Shown here: positions 28,248 through 40,944 of the stretch, in pieces
How the letters are laid out: every line of letters begins with the position of its first letter
Numbering within the stretch: position 1 is the stretch's first letter
Origin: JABDBE01 sp963832245
GTDB lineage: Bacteria; Acidobacteriota; Terriglobia; Terriglobales; Acidobacteriaceae
NCBI GenBank assembly: GCA_963832245.1
Contig: CAWHTG010000002.1
Location: 1,178,001 to 1,242,000 of the forward strand
Length of the DNA stretch: 64,000 bases
Direction: 5' to 3'
Translations under genes and position numbers: made by a program
Notes under the pieces: model-generated
Databases searched by the model: none
Seen by the model: only the letters and a program-made list of their open reading frames with translations
What the model was told of the DNA's origin: nothing

Positions 28248-28316
28248 TAGAGACGTAGCAAGCTAGGTCTCTACAGAGGAAGGTAGCTACTGTAGAGACG
28301 TTGCTTGCAACGTCTC
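28248..28316. repeat. Two inverted-repeat elements between permease genes
   Basis: A perfect stem GAGACGTTGC/GCAACGTCTC with a TT loop lies at 28295-28316. A degenerate relative (AGAGAC...GTCTCT) lies at about 28248-28273. The two are related palindromes and look like REP/MITE-type insertions; they could also act as a transcriptional pause between the permeases. Confidence 0.55.
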
Positions 28317-28369
28317 CGTTTTGGACTTTCAGCAGCCTGGTTGGGCAGTTGATTTAAAGGGGTTCGCCC

Positions 28370-29626
28370 ATGCGGATTGAAATCGGTGAAAGCACGCGGC
28401 TGGCCTTTGATTCTCTTCGCCAGCACAAAACGCGCTCGCTGTTGACCGTATTGGGCGTGGTCATCGGAATCATGGCCATCGTGGCCGTAGCTTCGATAAT
28501 GGTGGGCTTGGACCGGGACATTCGCGGATTCCTCGATCAATATGGCACCGACACGCTGTTTGTTTTTCGCTACGATTTCGGATTTCGAGGCACGCTCACG
28601 AACGAAGAACGCAACCGCAAGCCGCTGACCTACGAAGACACGATGGCGATCCTGGAGGAGTGCCCGGACGTGAAGGATGTGACTGTAGAGGTCTCCCCGC
28701 GGGTGGAACCGGGACAACCCATCACTGTGGTGCCCGCGCGCTACAAGCGAAACGAGGTCTACGGGCTGCAATTTACCGGGACTATTCCGTCCTACGAATG
28801 GGTCTACAACGCTAATCCGGAGAAAGGCCGCTTCTTTACCGAAGCGGAAAACCTCCATCACATGGATGTAGCGGTAATCGGGCACGACCTGGCCGAGGGA
28901 CTGTTCCACGAGGAAGATCCGCTGGGCAAGTCCATCGAGGTTGGAGGCGCTTTCTACCAGGTTGTTGGCGTGCTGGAAAAGCGTAAAGGCCAGTTCTTCA
29001 GAGATGAATCTGCAGATAAAGTTGTGGTCGTGCCGTATGGGGCCTACCGCAAACACAATCCGCAGGACGACGAAAACTTCATCGGCGCGCAAGCGTTCCC
29101 AGGCCGAAAGGCGCAGGCCGAGGACGAAATCATCGGCCTGATGCGCCGGCGCCGAGGGGTTGCAATCAATAAGCCGAATAATTTCGCGATCTCGAGTTCG
29201 GAAGGAATTGCGCGCCAGTTCCGTCAGATCACAGGAGCGATCGCCATCGCCGTGGTCGTGATCAGTTCGATCGGACTGCTTATTGGCGGAGTGGGCGTGA
29301 TGAACATCATGCTAATGTCGGTTACCGAACGGACCCGCGAAATAGGAGTGCGCAAGGCCATCGGCGCCCGCCGCCGCGACATCGTCCAGCAATTCCTCAC
29401 CGAAGCGATTACATTGACAGGCACCGGTGGAATCATCGGCGTTTCACTGGGAGTGGGGATCAGCTTCTTGATCAATAAGCTGTTACCAAAATTGCCTTCG
29501 GCGGTGCCGCTATGGTCGATCATCGCCGCGGTGACAGCTTCGATGAGCGTCGGCCTGTTCTTTGGTATTTATCCTGCGATGAAAGCCTCGCGACTGGATC
29601 CGGTCGAAGCGCTGCGCTACGAGTGA
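28370..29626 (+). CDS. MacB/FtsX-type ABC transporter permease (second of pair)
   Basis: 418 residues, GGGG upstream of the ATG. It has the same architecture as its neighbour: an N-terminal helix (SLLTVLGVVIGIMAIVAVAS), a MacB periplasmic core domain, and an FtsX domain with MNIMLMSVTERTREIGVRKA. The two permeases share TERTREIGVRK and the DP(V/I)EALR C terminus. This suggests a duplicated or heterodimeric transporter. The ATP-binding subunit and an adaptor (MacA-like) are absent from the window. Confidence 0.92.
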   Translation: MRIEIGESTRLAFDSLRQHKTRSLLTVLGVVIGIMAIVAVASIMVGLDRDIRGFLDQYGTDTLFVFRYDFGFRGTLTNEERNRKPLTYEDTMAILEECPDVKDVTVEVSPRVEPGQPITVVPARYKRNEVYGLQFTGTIPSYEWVYNANPEKGRFFTEAENLHHMDVAVIGHDLAEGLFHEEDPLGKSIEVGGAFYQVVGVLEKRKGQFFRDESADKVVVVPYGAYRKHNPQDDENFIGAQAFPGRKAQAEDEIIGLMRRRRGVAINKPNNFAISSSEGIARQFRQITGAIAIAVVVISSIGLLIGGVGVMNIMLMSVTERTREIGVRKAIGARRRDIVQQFLTEAITLTGTGGIIGVSLGVGISFLINKLLPKLPSAVPLWSIIAAVTASMSVGLFFGIYPAMKASRLDPVEALRYE

Positions 29627-29693
29627 ACGAGGGGCAGGTGCACCCTGAAGGGCTCGAATTTAACGCGGCGAAGGATCTCAGGAGCCCCGACAG

Positions 29694-30464
29694 CTAAAAG
29701 TCATCATCCTTTAAATCCGGCAAACCTTGCACAGCGCGCAATACAGCCAAACAATTTGGTCCCCATTTCTTAATGGGCCACACGCGGTTCTTCCTGTTAA
29801 GAGCCTCAAAATATTTAGTCCAAGGAATGGCGCCATCTGCGGCATGAATCAGAAACTTATTGGACAAGAATGCCCCAAGGTCGCCCACTTGAAGCAACGG
29901 AATTGCATACTGACCGCATTTGTCGCCATATTCGTCTCTGCCAATTCTGCTTCGCCACCAAAAAGTGGGATCGTTCTTTAATCTCTCAATTGCGTCTGCA
30001 ACACTGGCTTTGAACTCACCACTTTCTATATAAAAGTCGCATACATCATCCGTAATGTCTCCGTAGGGTGAGGCAGCGTTTATTGATTCGCACGCTGCCT
30101 GCACAAGACCTTCAAAAGCAGCTACATATCGGTTTACTCCGAATTCATTCTGCTTTGGCTTAGGCGCGAACTGCTTGTAGGCATCCTCATCAACGCCATG
30201 GCCTACCAATCGTATCGGGTGGCGTAATATGAGAGCCAGCAAGCGATCCAGCAACGATCACGATTTGCCCGAGACATGCCTTTGAATTCTCGATTTCCGG
30301 TGAAGCAATCAGTTGCATGGAAATGAGAAATCCCAGGCGGCAGAAGTTTCGACCATTCAGCTTCTTAGGTTCTGCCAGGCATCACCCAGTCCGACAAAAC
30401 CACCGACCGTAAAGATGCGTACTTTCTCTTCTGTACTGTCATCAACATAGGCCCGAAATAGCAT
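29694..30464 (-). pseudogene. DUF3800 family protein with two frameshifts
   Basis: The frame from the ATG at 30464 reads MLFRAYVDDSTEEKVRIFTV then GGFVGLGDAWQNL. It continues one frame over as EAEWSKLLPPGISHFHATDC and NREFKGMSRANRDR, then in a third frame as LDRLLALILRHPIRLVGHGV to LQVGDLGAFLSNKF and the stop. An extra A near 30365 and a missing T near 30254 account for both shifts. The N-terminal Y-V-D-D-S and the late LQVGDL segment fit DUF3800, a putative RNase H-like family of unknown role. The ATG overlaps the stop of the upstream secreted protein (TAATG), so the pair was built as an operon. Without repair only fragments would be made. Confidence 0.7.
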
Positions 30465-31039
30465 TACAAATCCCGAGTCTTCCGCCAAGAATCAATCGGC
30501 TGAATATAATTGCGATAGCCTCTTAATTGTGCGACGCACCAAAAATCTCTAACAGCGCCGGGACAGTAGGGCGCCCAGACGTGATCTAAGCAGACATCCA
30601 CCAACGCCCCATTCACCTGCAGCCTCTTTTCAGCCCCACGCTTGCGAGCAGCAGCTAGTTCTTGGTCGCTAGCCGCCTTTCCTCCCAGCGCCGCAGCGGA
30701 AAGCAAAATGGCGTCGTCCATGCAAACATTGATATTGAGGTAGTCCCCGTAGAACGCCGTCACCGTCGACCGAAAGCTAGAAACTGACCGAGGGCCACTG
30801 AGAGCCGCGGACACCTTACGTGCCCACTCTAATTGTTCTTGGTAATCCTTCCTTTCGGCAGGTGTCATGGTCGAAACTTTTTCCGGTGCGAATTTTGCAA
30901 TGGCCGCGCTCCCCGCCTGGAGTGTTCCCATGCGATAGCCTTCCACGAACCCACTCAGGTACATTTCGCGGTCCGCGTTCGAGAGAGCCTTCCAGTCCCC
31001 ACCGCCAGGCAAATGTGTCGTCCTCTGCTCTTGCCCCAA
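30464..31039 (-). CDS. Secreted protein of unknown function (start codon abnormal)
   Basis: 191 residues from a TTG at 31039, the first conventional start. The same frame continues upstream 19 codons to an ACG at 31096-31094, which has AGGAG seven bases before it and begins a good signal peptide (TSKQSLSTVCLGLLCVGLCL). I think translation really begins, or once began, at that ACG. The mature part includes MYLSGFVEGYRMGTLQ and a Cys-containing C terminus (VCLDHVWAPYCPGAVRDFWC). Family not recognised. Its stop overlaps the ATG of the DUF3800 gene. Confidence 0.65.
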   Translation of the reverse strand: MGQEQRTTHLPGGGDWKALSNADREMYLSGFVEGYRMGTLQAGSAAIAKFAPEKVSTMTPAERKDYQEQLEWARKVSAALSGPRSVSSFRSTVTAFYGDYLNINVCMDDAILLSAAALGGKAASDQELAAARKRGAEKRLQVNGALVDVCLDHVWAPYCPGAVRDFWCVAQLRGYRNYIQPIDSWRKTRDL

Positions 31040-31228
31040 GCATAATCCTACGCACAGAAGTCCGAGACAAACCGTCGAAAGAGACTGCTTGCTCGTTGTG
31101 GTTCTCCTGCTTACCTAAAATATTGGTTACTAAGGATTGTAGCTCGGAAGGACGTCCGACACGGTTCCGCGCGGTAGAAATGATTTCCACGATTCTACCT
31201 AGGAAGGGAGTCTGGACCCGTTGAAGTA

Positions 31229-31255
31229 ATGGCGCGCCCGGAGAGATTGGAACTC
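31229..31255 (-). repeat. Duplicated 3' end of tRNA-Arg (remnant)
   Basis: These 27 bases match 31322-31348, the CCA end and T-arm of the tRNA-Arg gene, with two mismatches. The T-stem is damaged by one of the mismatches and by the following bases, and no 5' half is present. The bases just before both copies are also similar (a GGAGTCTGG-type string). It is either a decayed duplicate tRNA or an attachment-site scar. Confidence 0.6.
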
Positions 31256-31322
31256 GAGGCGTTTTGCGGGCGGGAGCCCGCAGCCGAAATCCTGAGCGCT
31301 ATCGAAGGAGTCTGGGAAGGAA

Positions 31323-31399
31323 TGGTGCGCCCGGAGAGATTCGAACTCCCGACCTACAGCTCCGGAGGCTGCCGCTCTATCCAGCTGAGCTACGGGCGC
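31323..31399 (-). tRNA. tRNA-Arg (anticodon CCG)
   Basis: A 77-base gene with the CCA end encoded. Acceptor stem GCGCCCG/CGGGCGC, D-arm GCTC...GAGC, anticodon stem GCAGC/GCTGT around the loop CTCCGGA (anticodon CCG), and T-arm GGGAG-TTCGAAT-CTCTC. All four stems pair. It reads Arg codon CGG. Confidence 0.95.
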
Positions 31400-31534
31400 G
31401 CCAGAATCCCAGTGTACATGCGGAGCTTTCGCCTATCAATTGGTGGATCGAAAGTCGGCGTCAGGCCGCAGGCGGTCATCGCTGGGCCACGACATCGCGC
31501 GGAATATTCTGACTGGCCGCGGACCGAGGAGGAT

Positions 31535-31864
31535 CTAATAGCGACCCCGTCCGCCCCCGCCGCCGTGAGCGCCGCGACCGCGATCGCCGCGGTCTCTGCC
31601 GCCCCCACCGCCGCGCTCGACCTTTGGACGGGCTTCGTTCACGTTTAAGGTGCGTCCGCCAATCTGCGTGCCGTTCAATGCCGCGATGGCCTTCTCACCA
31701 TCCTCCGGGCTTGTCATCTCCACGAAACCGAAGCCGCGCGAGCGCCCCGTGTCCCGATCGGTCATGATGCTGACGCGGTCCACCTGCCCGTGTACTTCGA
31801 AAAGCTTGCGCAGTTCGTCTTCCGAAGTATTGAAGTCGAGGTTGCCAACAAAAATATTCTTCAC
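31535..31864 (-). CDS. RNA recognition motif (RRM) protein with Gly/Arg-rich tail
   Basis: 109 residues from a GTG at 31864, with AGAGG seven bases upstream; a longer frame lacks this support. One RRM fills residues 1-80: RNP2 is NIFVGNL and RNP1 is SRGFGFVEM, the aromatic residues that stack on RNA. The tail (GGGGGRDRGDRGRG...GGGGGRGRY) is RGG-like. This is the usual form of bacterial glycine-rich RNA-binding proteins (Rbp), often linked to cold or stress response. Confidence 0.93.
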   Translation of the reverse strand: MKNIFVGNLDFNTSEDELRKLFEVHGQVDRVSIMTDRDTGRSRGFGFVEMTSPEDGEKAIAALNGTQIGGRTLNVNEARPKVERGGGGGRDRGDRGRGAHGGGGGRGRY

Positions 31865-32115
31865 GCGAATGCCTCTGAGTGAGCTATTTGAGCGTGGGCG
31901 ACTTCGGCGCAACTGGGAGGCTGGTTGGCCATGCCGAAAGCCAAAGTTGACGAACAATCAAATGCGCAGGAAGTATAGCAGGTTCGTTAGTTATGGGAAG
32001 TATTCTGCCGGACGCAGGAGTAGCAGAGTGCTGCGCGAAAAGATCGGAATCCAGCTGAGCCAAGTGGGAAAGAACCGCTGCGAAGGACTAAAATTTTCAG
32101 GAAAGGAGGGCGTCC

Positions 32116-33120
32116 ATGTCTCTACGTAATTTGTGCTTGTTTACCTTGGCTGCGACGCTTGCTGGCGCAACGACGGCGGCAATGCTAAATGTACGCATTC
32201 AGGAATACGAGGTGCCAACGCCGAGGTCGCGGCCGCATGACCCCGCAGTCGCGCCTGATGGGTCGCTATGGTACACGGGGCAGGCAGCGAATAAGCTGGG
32301 CAGACTCGATCCGAAGACTGGAGAATTTAAGGAATATCCATTGAAGACGCCGAACTCCGGTCCGCACGGACTGGTCGCCGACAAAGACGGCAATATCTGG
32401 TTCACCGCGATTTCTGCTGGTTACGTCGGAAAGCTCAACCCGAAGACGGGCGAGATCGCGGAGTATCGTCCCACCGACGGTGCCGAGATCGACCCGCATA
32501 CGCCCGTATTCGACCACAACGGCATTCTTTGGTTTACTAACGAACAGACTAACTACATCGGGCGCCTCGATCCGGCAACCGGCAAGATGACCCTGGCTAA
32601 AGTGCCCACGCCGCACGCGGTGCCATATGGCATTGTGATCTTGCCCAACAACACGCCTTTCTTTTGCGAGTTCGGCAGCAACAAACTGGGGAGTATTGAC
32701 CCGAGTACGATGAAAATTCGCGAATATACCTTGCCGGCAGCGGATTCGCGCCCGCGGCGGATTGCGCTGGCCCCGGACGGCACGGTTTATTACACCGATT
32801 TCGCGCGGGGATATCTGGGGCATTTCGATCCGTCCGCCGGAAAACTGCTGAAAGAATGGCCGTCGCCGGGCGGCTCAGACTCAGAACCTTACGGAATTGC
32901 GATCACGCATGATGGCGAAGTCTGGTACAGCGAGTCGGGCGTGAAGCCGAATACCCTGGTGAGGTTCGATCCTAAGTCGGAGGGCTTTAGTAGCAAGCCG
33001 ATCCCATCCGGGGGCGGGACGGTCCGCAATATGGTGGCGACTCCGGATCGGCGTTTGTATCTGGCATGCAGTGGTGTCAATAAGGTCGCTGTCGTGGAAC
33101 TGGAAGCGATGGGCAAATGA
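32116..33120 (+). CDS. Virginiamycin B lyase-like secreted beta-propeller
   Basis: 334 residues with AAAGGAGGG upstream of the ATG. A signal peptide ends about residue 22. Seven blade repeats with D-G-x-(L/I)-W-(Y/F)-T are visible (PDGSLWYTGQAANKLGRLDP, KDGNIWFTAISAGYVGKLNP, HNGILWFTNEQTNYIGRLDP, HDGEVWYSESG). This is the Vgb/streptogramin-lyase-like family. True streptogramin lyases are cytoplasmic and have a conserved catalytic His; this secreted member is more likely a general sugar- or ester-acting or binding propeller. The substrate is unknown. Confidence 0.85.
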   Translation: MSLRNLCLFTLAATLAGATTAAMLNVRIQEYEVPTPRSRPHDPAVAPDGSLWYTGQAANKLGRLDPKTGEFKEYPLKTPNSGPHGLVADKDGNIWFTAISAGYVGKLNPKTGEIAEYRPTDGAEIDPHTPVFDHNGILWFTNEQTNYIGRLDPATGKMTLAKVPTPHAVPYGIVILPNNTPFFCEFGSNKLGSIDPSTMKIREYTLPAADSRPRRIALAPDGTVYYTDFARGYLGHFDPSAGKLLKEWPSPGGSDSEPYGIAITHDGEVWYSESGVKPNTLVRFDPKSEGFSSKPIPSGGGTVRNMVATPDRRLYLACSGVNKVAVVELEAMGK

Positions 33121-33191
33121 CCTGGCTCTGATCGATATTAAATTAATAGGAGGGCAATCTTCTCCCACGCCTCGGAGTCGAGTAGATCTCG

Positions 33192-33212
33192 GGTCTCGAA
33201 AGGCGCGAGACC
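33192..33212. terminator. Hairpin downstream of the Vgb-like gene
   Basis: GGTCTCG pairs with CGAGACC across AAAGGCG. It follows the stop by about 70 bases and precedes glnB. There is no U-run, so an intrinsic terminator is only possible. Confidence 0.35.
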
Positions 33213-33366
33213 TGGGGCACCCGAACGATTGTGAATAAACCTCGCTTATGTCTTCCATAAATTTAAAGTGCAGAGATTTTTCCGATGCTTGTGATATGAA
33301 CGGAAGAACCTCTTTCGCGGGACCAAGCGGTTCTGAGATTAGAAGTCACGATGGGCGCAAAAGACG

Positions 33367-33705
33367 ATGACCAAAATCGAAGCAATTATCCAGGTTTCTA
33401 AGCTGGAAGGGGTGAAGGCTGCGCTGCATGAAATTGGCATCGAGGGCATGACAGTGCTTGAGGCCCGCGGCCATGGAAGGCAGAAGGGGCACACAGAGTT
33501 CTATCGCGGGCGGGAATACACGGTGGATCTCATTCCCAAAATCAAGCTCGAAATGGTGATCTCGGACGCTATGGTGGAGAAAGTCGTGCAGGCGATTTCT
33601 GCCGCGGCGCGCACCGGCAAAATCGGCGACGGGAAGATTTTTGTTTCACGTGTGGATGAGATCATCCGGATTCGCAACGATGAGCGCGGCGAGGATGCTC
33701 TGTGA
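33367..33705 (+). CDS. glnB: Nitrogen regulatory protein PII
   Basis: 112 residues, the standard length. PII senses 2-oxoglutarate and ATP/ADP and relays nitrogen status to glutamine synthetase, ammonium transporters and other targets. The T-loop reads GHTEFYRGREYTVDLIPKIK, with the uridylylated Tyr in REYTV. The ATP-binding C-terminal motif is TGKIGDGKIFV. The gene lies 95 bases upstream of glnD, its modifying enzyme, with gltB next. No amtB is present here. The ribosome site is weak. Confidence 0.95.
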   Translation: MTKIEAIIQVSKLEGVKAALHEIGIEGMTVLEARGHGRQKGHTEFYRGREYTVDLIPKIKLEMVISDAMVEKVVQAISAAARTGKIGDGKIFVSRVDEIIRIRNDERGEDAL

Positions 33706-33800
33706 AGGTGGAAACGAGAGCGCGAGGCGCATAGATCGATCAACGTCCCCCAGCCACAAGAACGCTGCTGAGTGCGTGAGGTTCGGCCCGGATCAAATAG

Positions 33801-36407
33801 ATGACCACGGCAGGCTCATCGAGCAGCGCACTTCGCGATTTTTACACGGAGGAATCGGCCCGAATCCAGCGGGAGTTTGCTACAAGTGGGAATGGCTGTG
33901 CGGCGATCGCGCAGCGGACTGCGTTGGTGGAACAGATTGCTCTTCAGCTCTGGAGAGAAATCATTTCTCCCGAAGAAGATGGTCCACGGAATTTCACCCT
34001 GGTTGCCTTAGGCGGTTTCGGGCGCAGTTGGCTCTTTCCCCATTCCGATATCGATCTGCTTTTTCTCCATGCCGACGGTGAATCCGAAAAGGCTTTCAAA
34101 GATCAGATCAGAAATTTCTCGCAGGGCCTTTGGGACCTCCGCCTAAAGGTCAGCCCCGCCAGCCGCATCCTGCACGAGTGCGACCGTTTTGATCCCACGA
34201 ATGTCGAGTTTGCCATCTCGCTGCTCGATTGCCGCTACCTCGCCGGTGATCTCAATCCCTTCACGCGGTTGCATGACAAAGTCATTCCAAAGTTGATGAC
34301 GCGCGAGTCGCAGGCTCTGTTGCAGAGGCTGGCGGATGTGACGCGGAGCCGCTATGAAAAATTTGGCAACACGGTGTTCCATTTGGAACCGGACGTAAAG
34401 GATACTCCCGGCGGTCTGCGGGATTGCAATGTGGCCCTTTGGCTGAGCCTGCTGTCCTCCATGGATAAGCTGCACGACTGGCCGGATGCCAAGTCGCTGC
34501 TGTCACCTTCGGTGCGCAAGCAGTTCGACCCGGCGCTCGATTTTCTGATGTCCGTTCGGTGCTTCCTGCATTTTCGGAATGGCCGAGATGACAACTTGCT
34601 GTCGTGGGAGGCGCAGGAAGAAGCGGCCAAACGCGGAATCGGGGTGTATGAAGGTCGCGAACTTAGCGCCGCCGGTTGGATGCGGATTTATTTCAGCCAT
34701 GCCCGCTCGGTTCATCGCACCGCGACCCAGTTGCTGGAAGAAATACCAGCGGCATGGTCTTCGCTTTCCCGGCACTTTCATAACTTGCGGTCGCGGGTTT
34801 CCGACGCAGACTTCTCCGTGGTCGATGGTCTGGTTTTTCTGCGCCAGTCGGCGGCCTTGCAGGACCCGGAAGTGTTGCTTCGTCTATTTCATTTTGTGGC
34901 CCACCATGACGTGCGGCTGAGCACGACCACCGAATATAAGGTTGAGCAAGTGTTGCCGTCTTTGGCAGCTACGCCGCCCAAGGGAGCGGAGTTGTGGCTC
35001 TACCTGGGGGAAATTCTGACTCAGCCGCATGCTGCCCAAGCGTTGCGCGCTATGCATTCGCTGCGGCTGCTCACCTTGCTTTTGCCGGAACTGAAGACGA
35101 TCGACTCTCTGGTAGTGCGCGACTTCTATCATCGCTTCACCGTCGATGAACATTCCTTCCTGGCAATCGAGAGCCTGCATCGGTTGCGCCAGCCACGCTC
35201 GGAATGGGAAAAACAGTACGCCGAAATTCTGGATGAACTCGAAGATCCGGAATTGCTCTACTTGGCTCTGTTGTTGCATGACACCGGCAAGGGCGCGGGT
35301 TCTGAGAACCACGTCGAGGGAAGCCTGGCCATCGCGGAACAATGTTTGGAGCGTTTGGATCTGGAGTCGTCAGAGCGGGAGACGGTGCTTTTTCTCATTG
35401 CCAATCACCTGGAAATGTCGGCTGCGCTTCGCCGCGACATCTTCGATTCGGCAACCGTGGCGGCGTTCGCGGACAAAGTGGGCACTCCCGAGCGGCTAAA
35501 GATGCTTTGCCTGTTCACCTACGCGGACATCAAGGCGGTCAACCCGGACGCGCTGACTCCGTGGAAAGCTGAGAACGTATGGCAACTGTACATTGCAGCT
35601 GCGAACCAACTGAATCGCAATGTGGACCAGCGTCTTCATCCGGACGCCGATGGCGATGACGAGAAAATGATCCGCTTGCGCGCTTTGGCTTCGGTTGCGG
35701 GAAAGAACGTGAAGGCTTTTCTGGAAGGACTGCCGCTGCGCTACTTGAGAACTTATGCGGCCAATGAAGTGTTGCATCACGTGGACATGGCGGAGAGCCT
35801 GGGGAAGAATCCCGTTCAGCTTGATCTGAAGCGCGGCCGTCACTGGTTCGAACTCACGCTGGTTACGAATGACCGTCCGTTCCTTTTCGGCAGGGTGGCC
35901 GGAACTCTGGCCGCGTGGGGTATGAACATTGTGAAGGCCACGGCTTTCTCGAACCAGGCCGGAACCGTTGTCGACACGTTCTATTTCACCGACCGCTTTC
36001 GAACCCTTGAACTGAACCTCTCCGAGTGGGAACGCTTCAAGCGCAGCATCAGCGACGTTTTGATGGGAGCGGCAGATCTGGAACGCATGCTGAAGAGCCG
36101 GATGCAAGCGGAGGAGAAAAAAGCGACGCCCAAAGTGAAGATAAAGACCTCGATTCAGTCCGACAATCTTTGCTCTTCGAATAGCACGCTGGTGCAGGTG
36201 GTCGCGCAGGACCGTCCCGGGCTTCTGTACACGGTCGCGTCTTGCTTTTCCCATCACAAGTGCAACATCGAAATTGCTCTCATCGATACCGAAGGGCAGA
36301 TGGCGATTGATGTTTTTTACCTAACGTCAAATCGGAAGAAACTGGTACCCGAGTTGGTGAAGCAAGTGGAGGCGGCATTGAGAGAACAGTTGCGGAGTGG
36401 GTCTTAG
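33801..36407 (+). CDS. glnD: Bifunctional PII uridylyltransferase/uridylyl-removing enzyme
   Basis: 868 residues, full length. It uridylylates PII when glutamine is low and removes UMP when it is high. The nucleotidyltransferase motif is GGFGRSWLFPHSDIDLLFL (about residue 71). The HD hydrolase site is LLLHDTGKGAGSENHVEGS (about 490). Two C-terminal ACT domains start near 683 (TNDRPFLFGRVAGTLAAWGM) and 796 (VAQDRPGLLYTVASCFSHHK) and bind glutamine. It follows glnB directly on the same strand. Confidence 0.96.
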   Translation: MTTAGSSSSALRDFYTEESARIQREFATSGNGCAAIAQRTALVEQIALQLWREIISPEEDGPRNFTLVALGGFGRSWLFPHSDIDLLFLHADGESEKAFKDQIRNFSQGLWDLRLKVSPASRILHECDRFDPTNVEFAISLLDCRYLAGDLNPFTRLHDKVIPKLMTRESQALLQRLADVTRSRYEKFGNTVFHLEPDVKDTPGGLRDCNVALWLSLLSSMDKLHDWPDAKSLLSPSVRKQFDPALDFLMSVRCFLHFRNGRDDNLLSWEAQEEAAKRGIGVYEGRELSAAGWMRIYFSHARSVHRTATQLLEEIPAAWSSLSRHFHNLRSRVSDADFSVVDGLVFLRQSAALQDPEVLLRLFHFVAHHDVRLSTTTEYKVEQVLPSLAATPPKGAELWLYLGEILTQPHAAQALRAMHSLRLLTLLLPELKTIDSLVVRDFYHRFTVDEHSFLAIESLHRLRQPRSEWEKQYAEILDELEDPELLYLALLLHDTGKGAGSENHVEGSLAIAEQCLERLDLESSERETVLFLIANHLEMSAALRRDIFDSATVAAFADKVGTPERLKMLCLFTYADIKAVNPDALTPWKAENVWQLYIAAANQLNRNVDQRLHPDADGDDEKMIRLRALASVAGKNVKAFLEGLPLRYLRTYAANEVLHHVDMAESLGKNPVQLDLKRGRHWFELTLVTNDRPFLFGRVAGTLAAWGMNIVKATAFSNQAGTVVDTFYFTDRFRTLELNLSEWERFKRSISDVLMGAADLERMLKSRMQAEEKKATPKVKIKTSIQSDNLCSSNSTLVQVVAQDRPGLLYTVASCFSHHKCNIEIALIDTEGQMAIDVFYLTSNRKKLVPELVKQVEAALREQLRSGS

Positions 36408-36423
36408 CGAGGAAGGCAGTCGC

Positions 36424-36463
36424 TTGTCGTTGGTCCAAGCTTTTTGCCAACGACCAACGACAA
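36424..36463 (+). promoter_or_regulatory. Inverted repeat between glnD and gltB
   Basis: TTGTCGTTGGTC (36424-36435) is perfectly complementary to GACCAACGACAA (36452-36463) across a 16-base loop containing TTTTT. It begins 17 bases after the glnD stop and ends 92 bases before the gltB start. A third partial copy (GACCAACGG) follows. It could be an attenuator or a partial terminator, or a small repeat array. Confidence 0.45.
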
Positions 36464-36555
36464 ACGACCAACGGCTTATCTTCGCGAAAAATGCATTGCG
36501 GTCATCGAAATTCTTGATTGTACTTTCCTTCCCGTCGGAGAGTACACAATATAAG

Positions 36556-40896
<4,341 letters not shown>

Positions 40897-40903
40897 AGTT
40901 TTC

Positions 40904-40935
40904 ACCATGGACCTTCTTTTCACCTCCGCTATAAT
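40904..40935 (+). promoter_or_regulatory. Promoter for the LysR gene, possibly leaderless
   Basis: A perfect TATAAT at 40930-40935 lies only nine bases before the ATG at 40945. A start site six to nine bases after the -10 would put the transcript's 5' end at or next to the start codon, and no ribosome-binding site is present. An ATGGAC about 17 bases upstream is a poor -35. A GGTGAA/TTCACC inverted repeat overlaps the gltB stop just upstream and could be a regulator site. Confidence 0.4.
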
Positions 40936-40944
40936 CACGCACGC

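Noticed and set aside
31229..31648. 139-codon plus-strand frame through tRNA-Arg and the RRM gene
   Set aside because: It is antisense to a tRNA and to the Gly-rich tail of the RRM gene.
32116..33120. True streptogramin resistance gene (vgb)
   Set aside because: The protein has a signal peptide and only general propeller resemblance; resistance cannot be supported from sequence.
33200..33240. Possible sigma-54 promoter upstream of glnB
   Set aside because: The GG and GC elements do not have the required spacing or the TGGCAC/TTGC bases.
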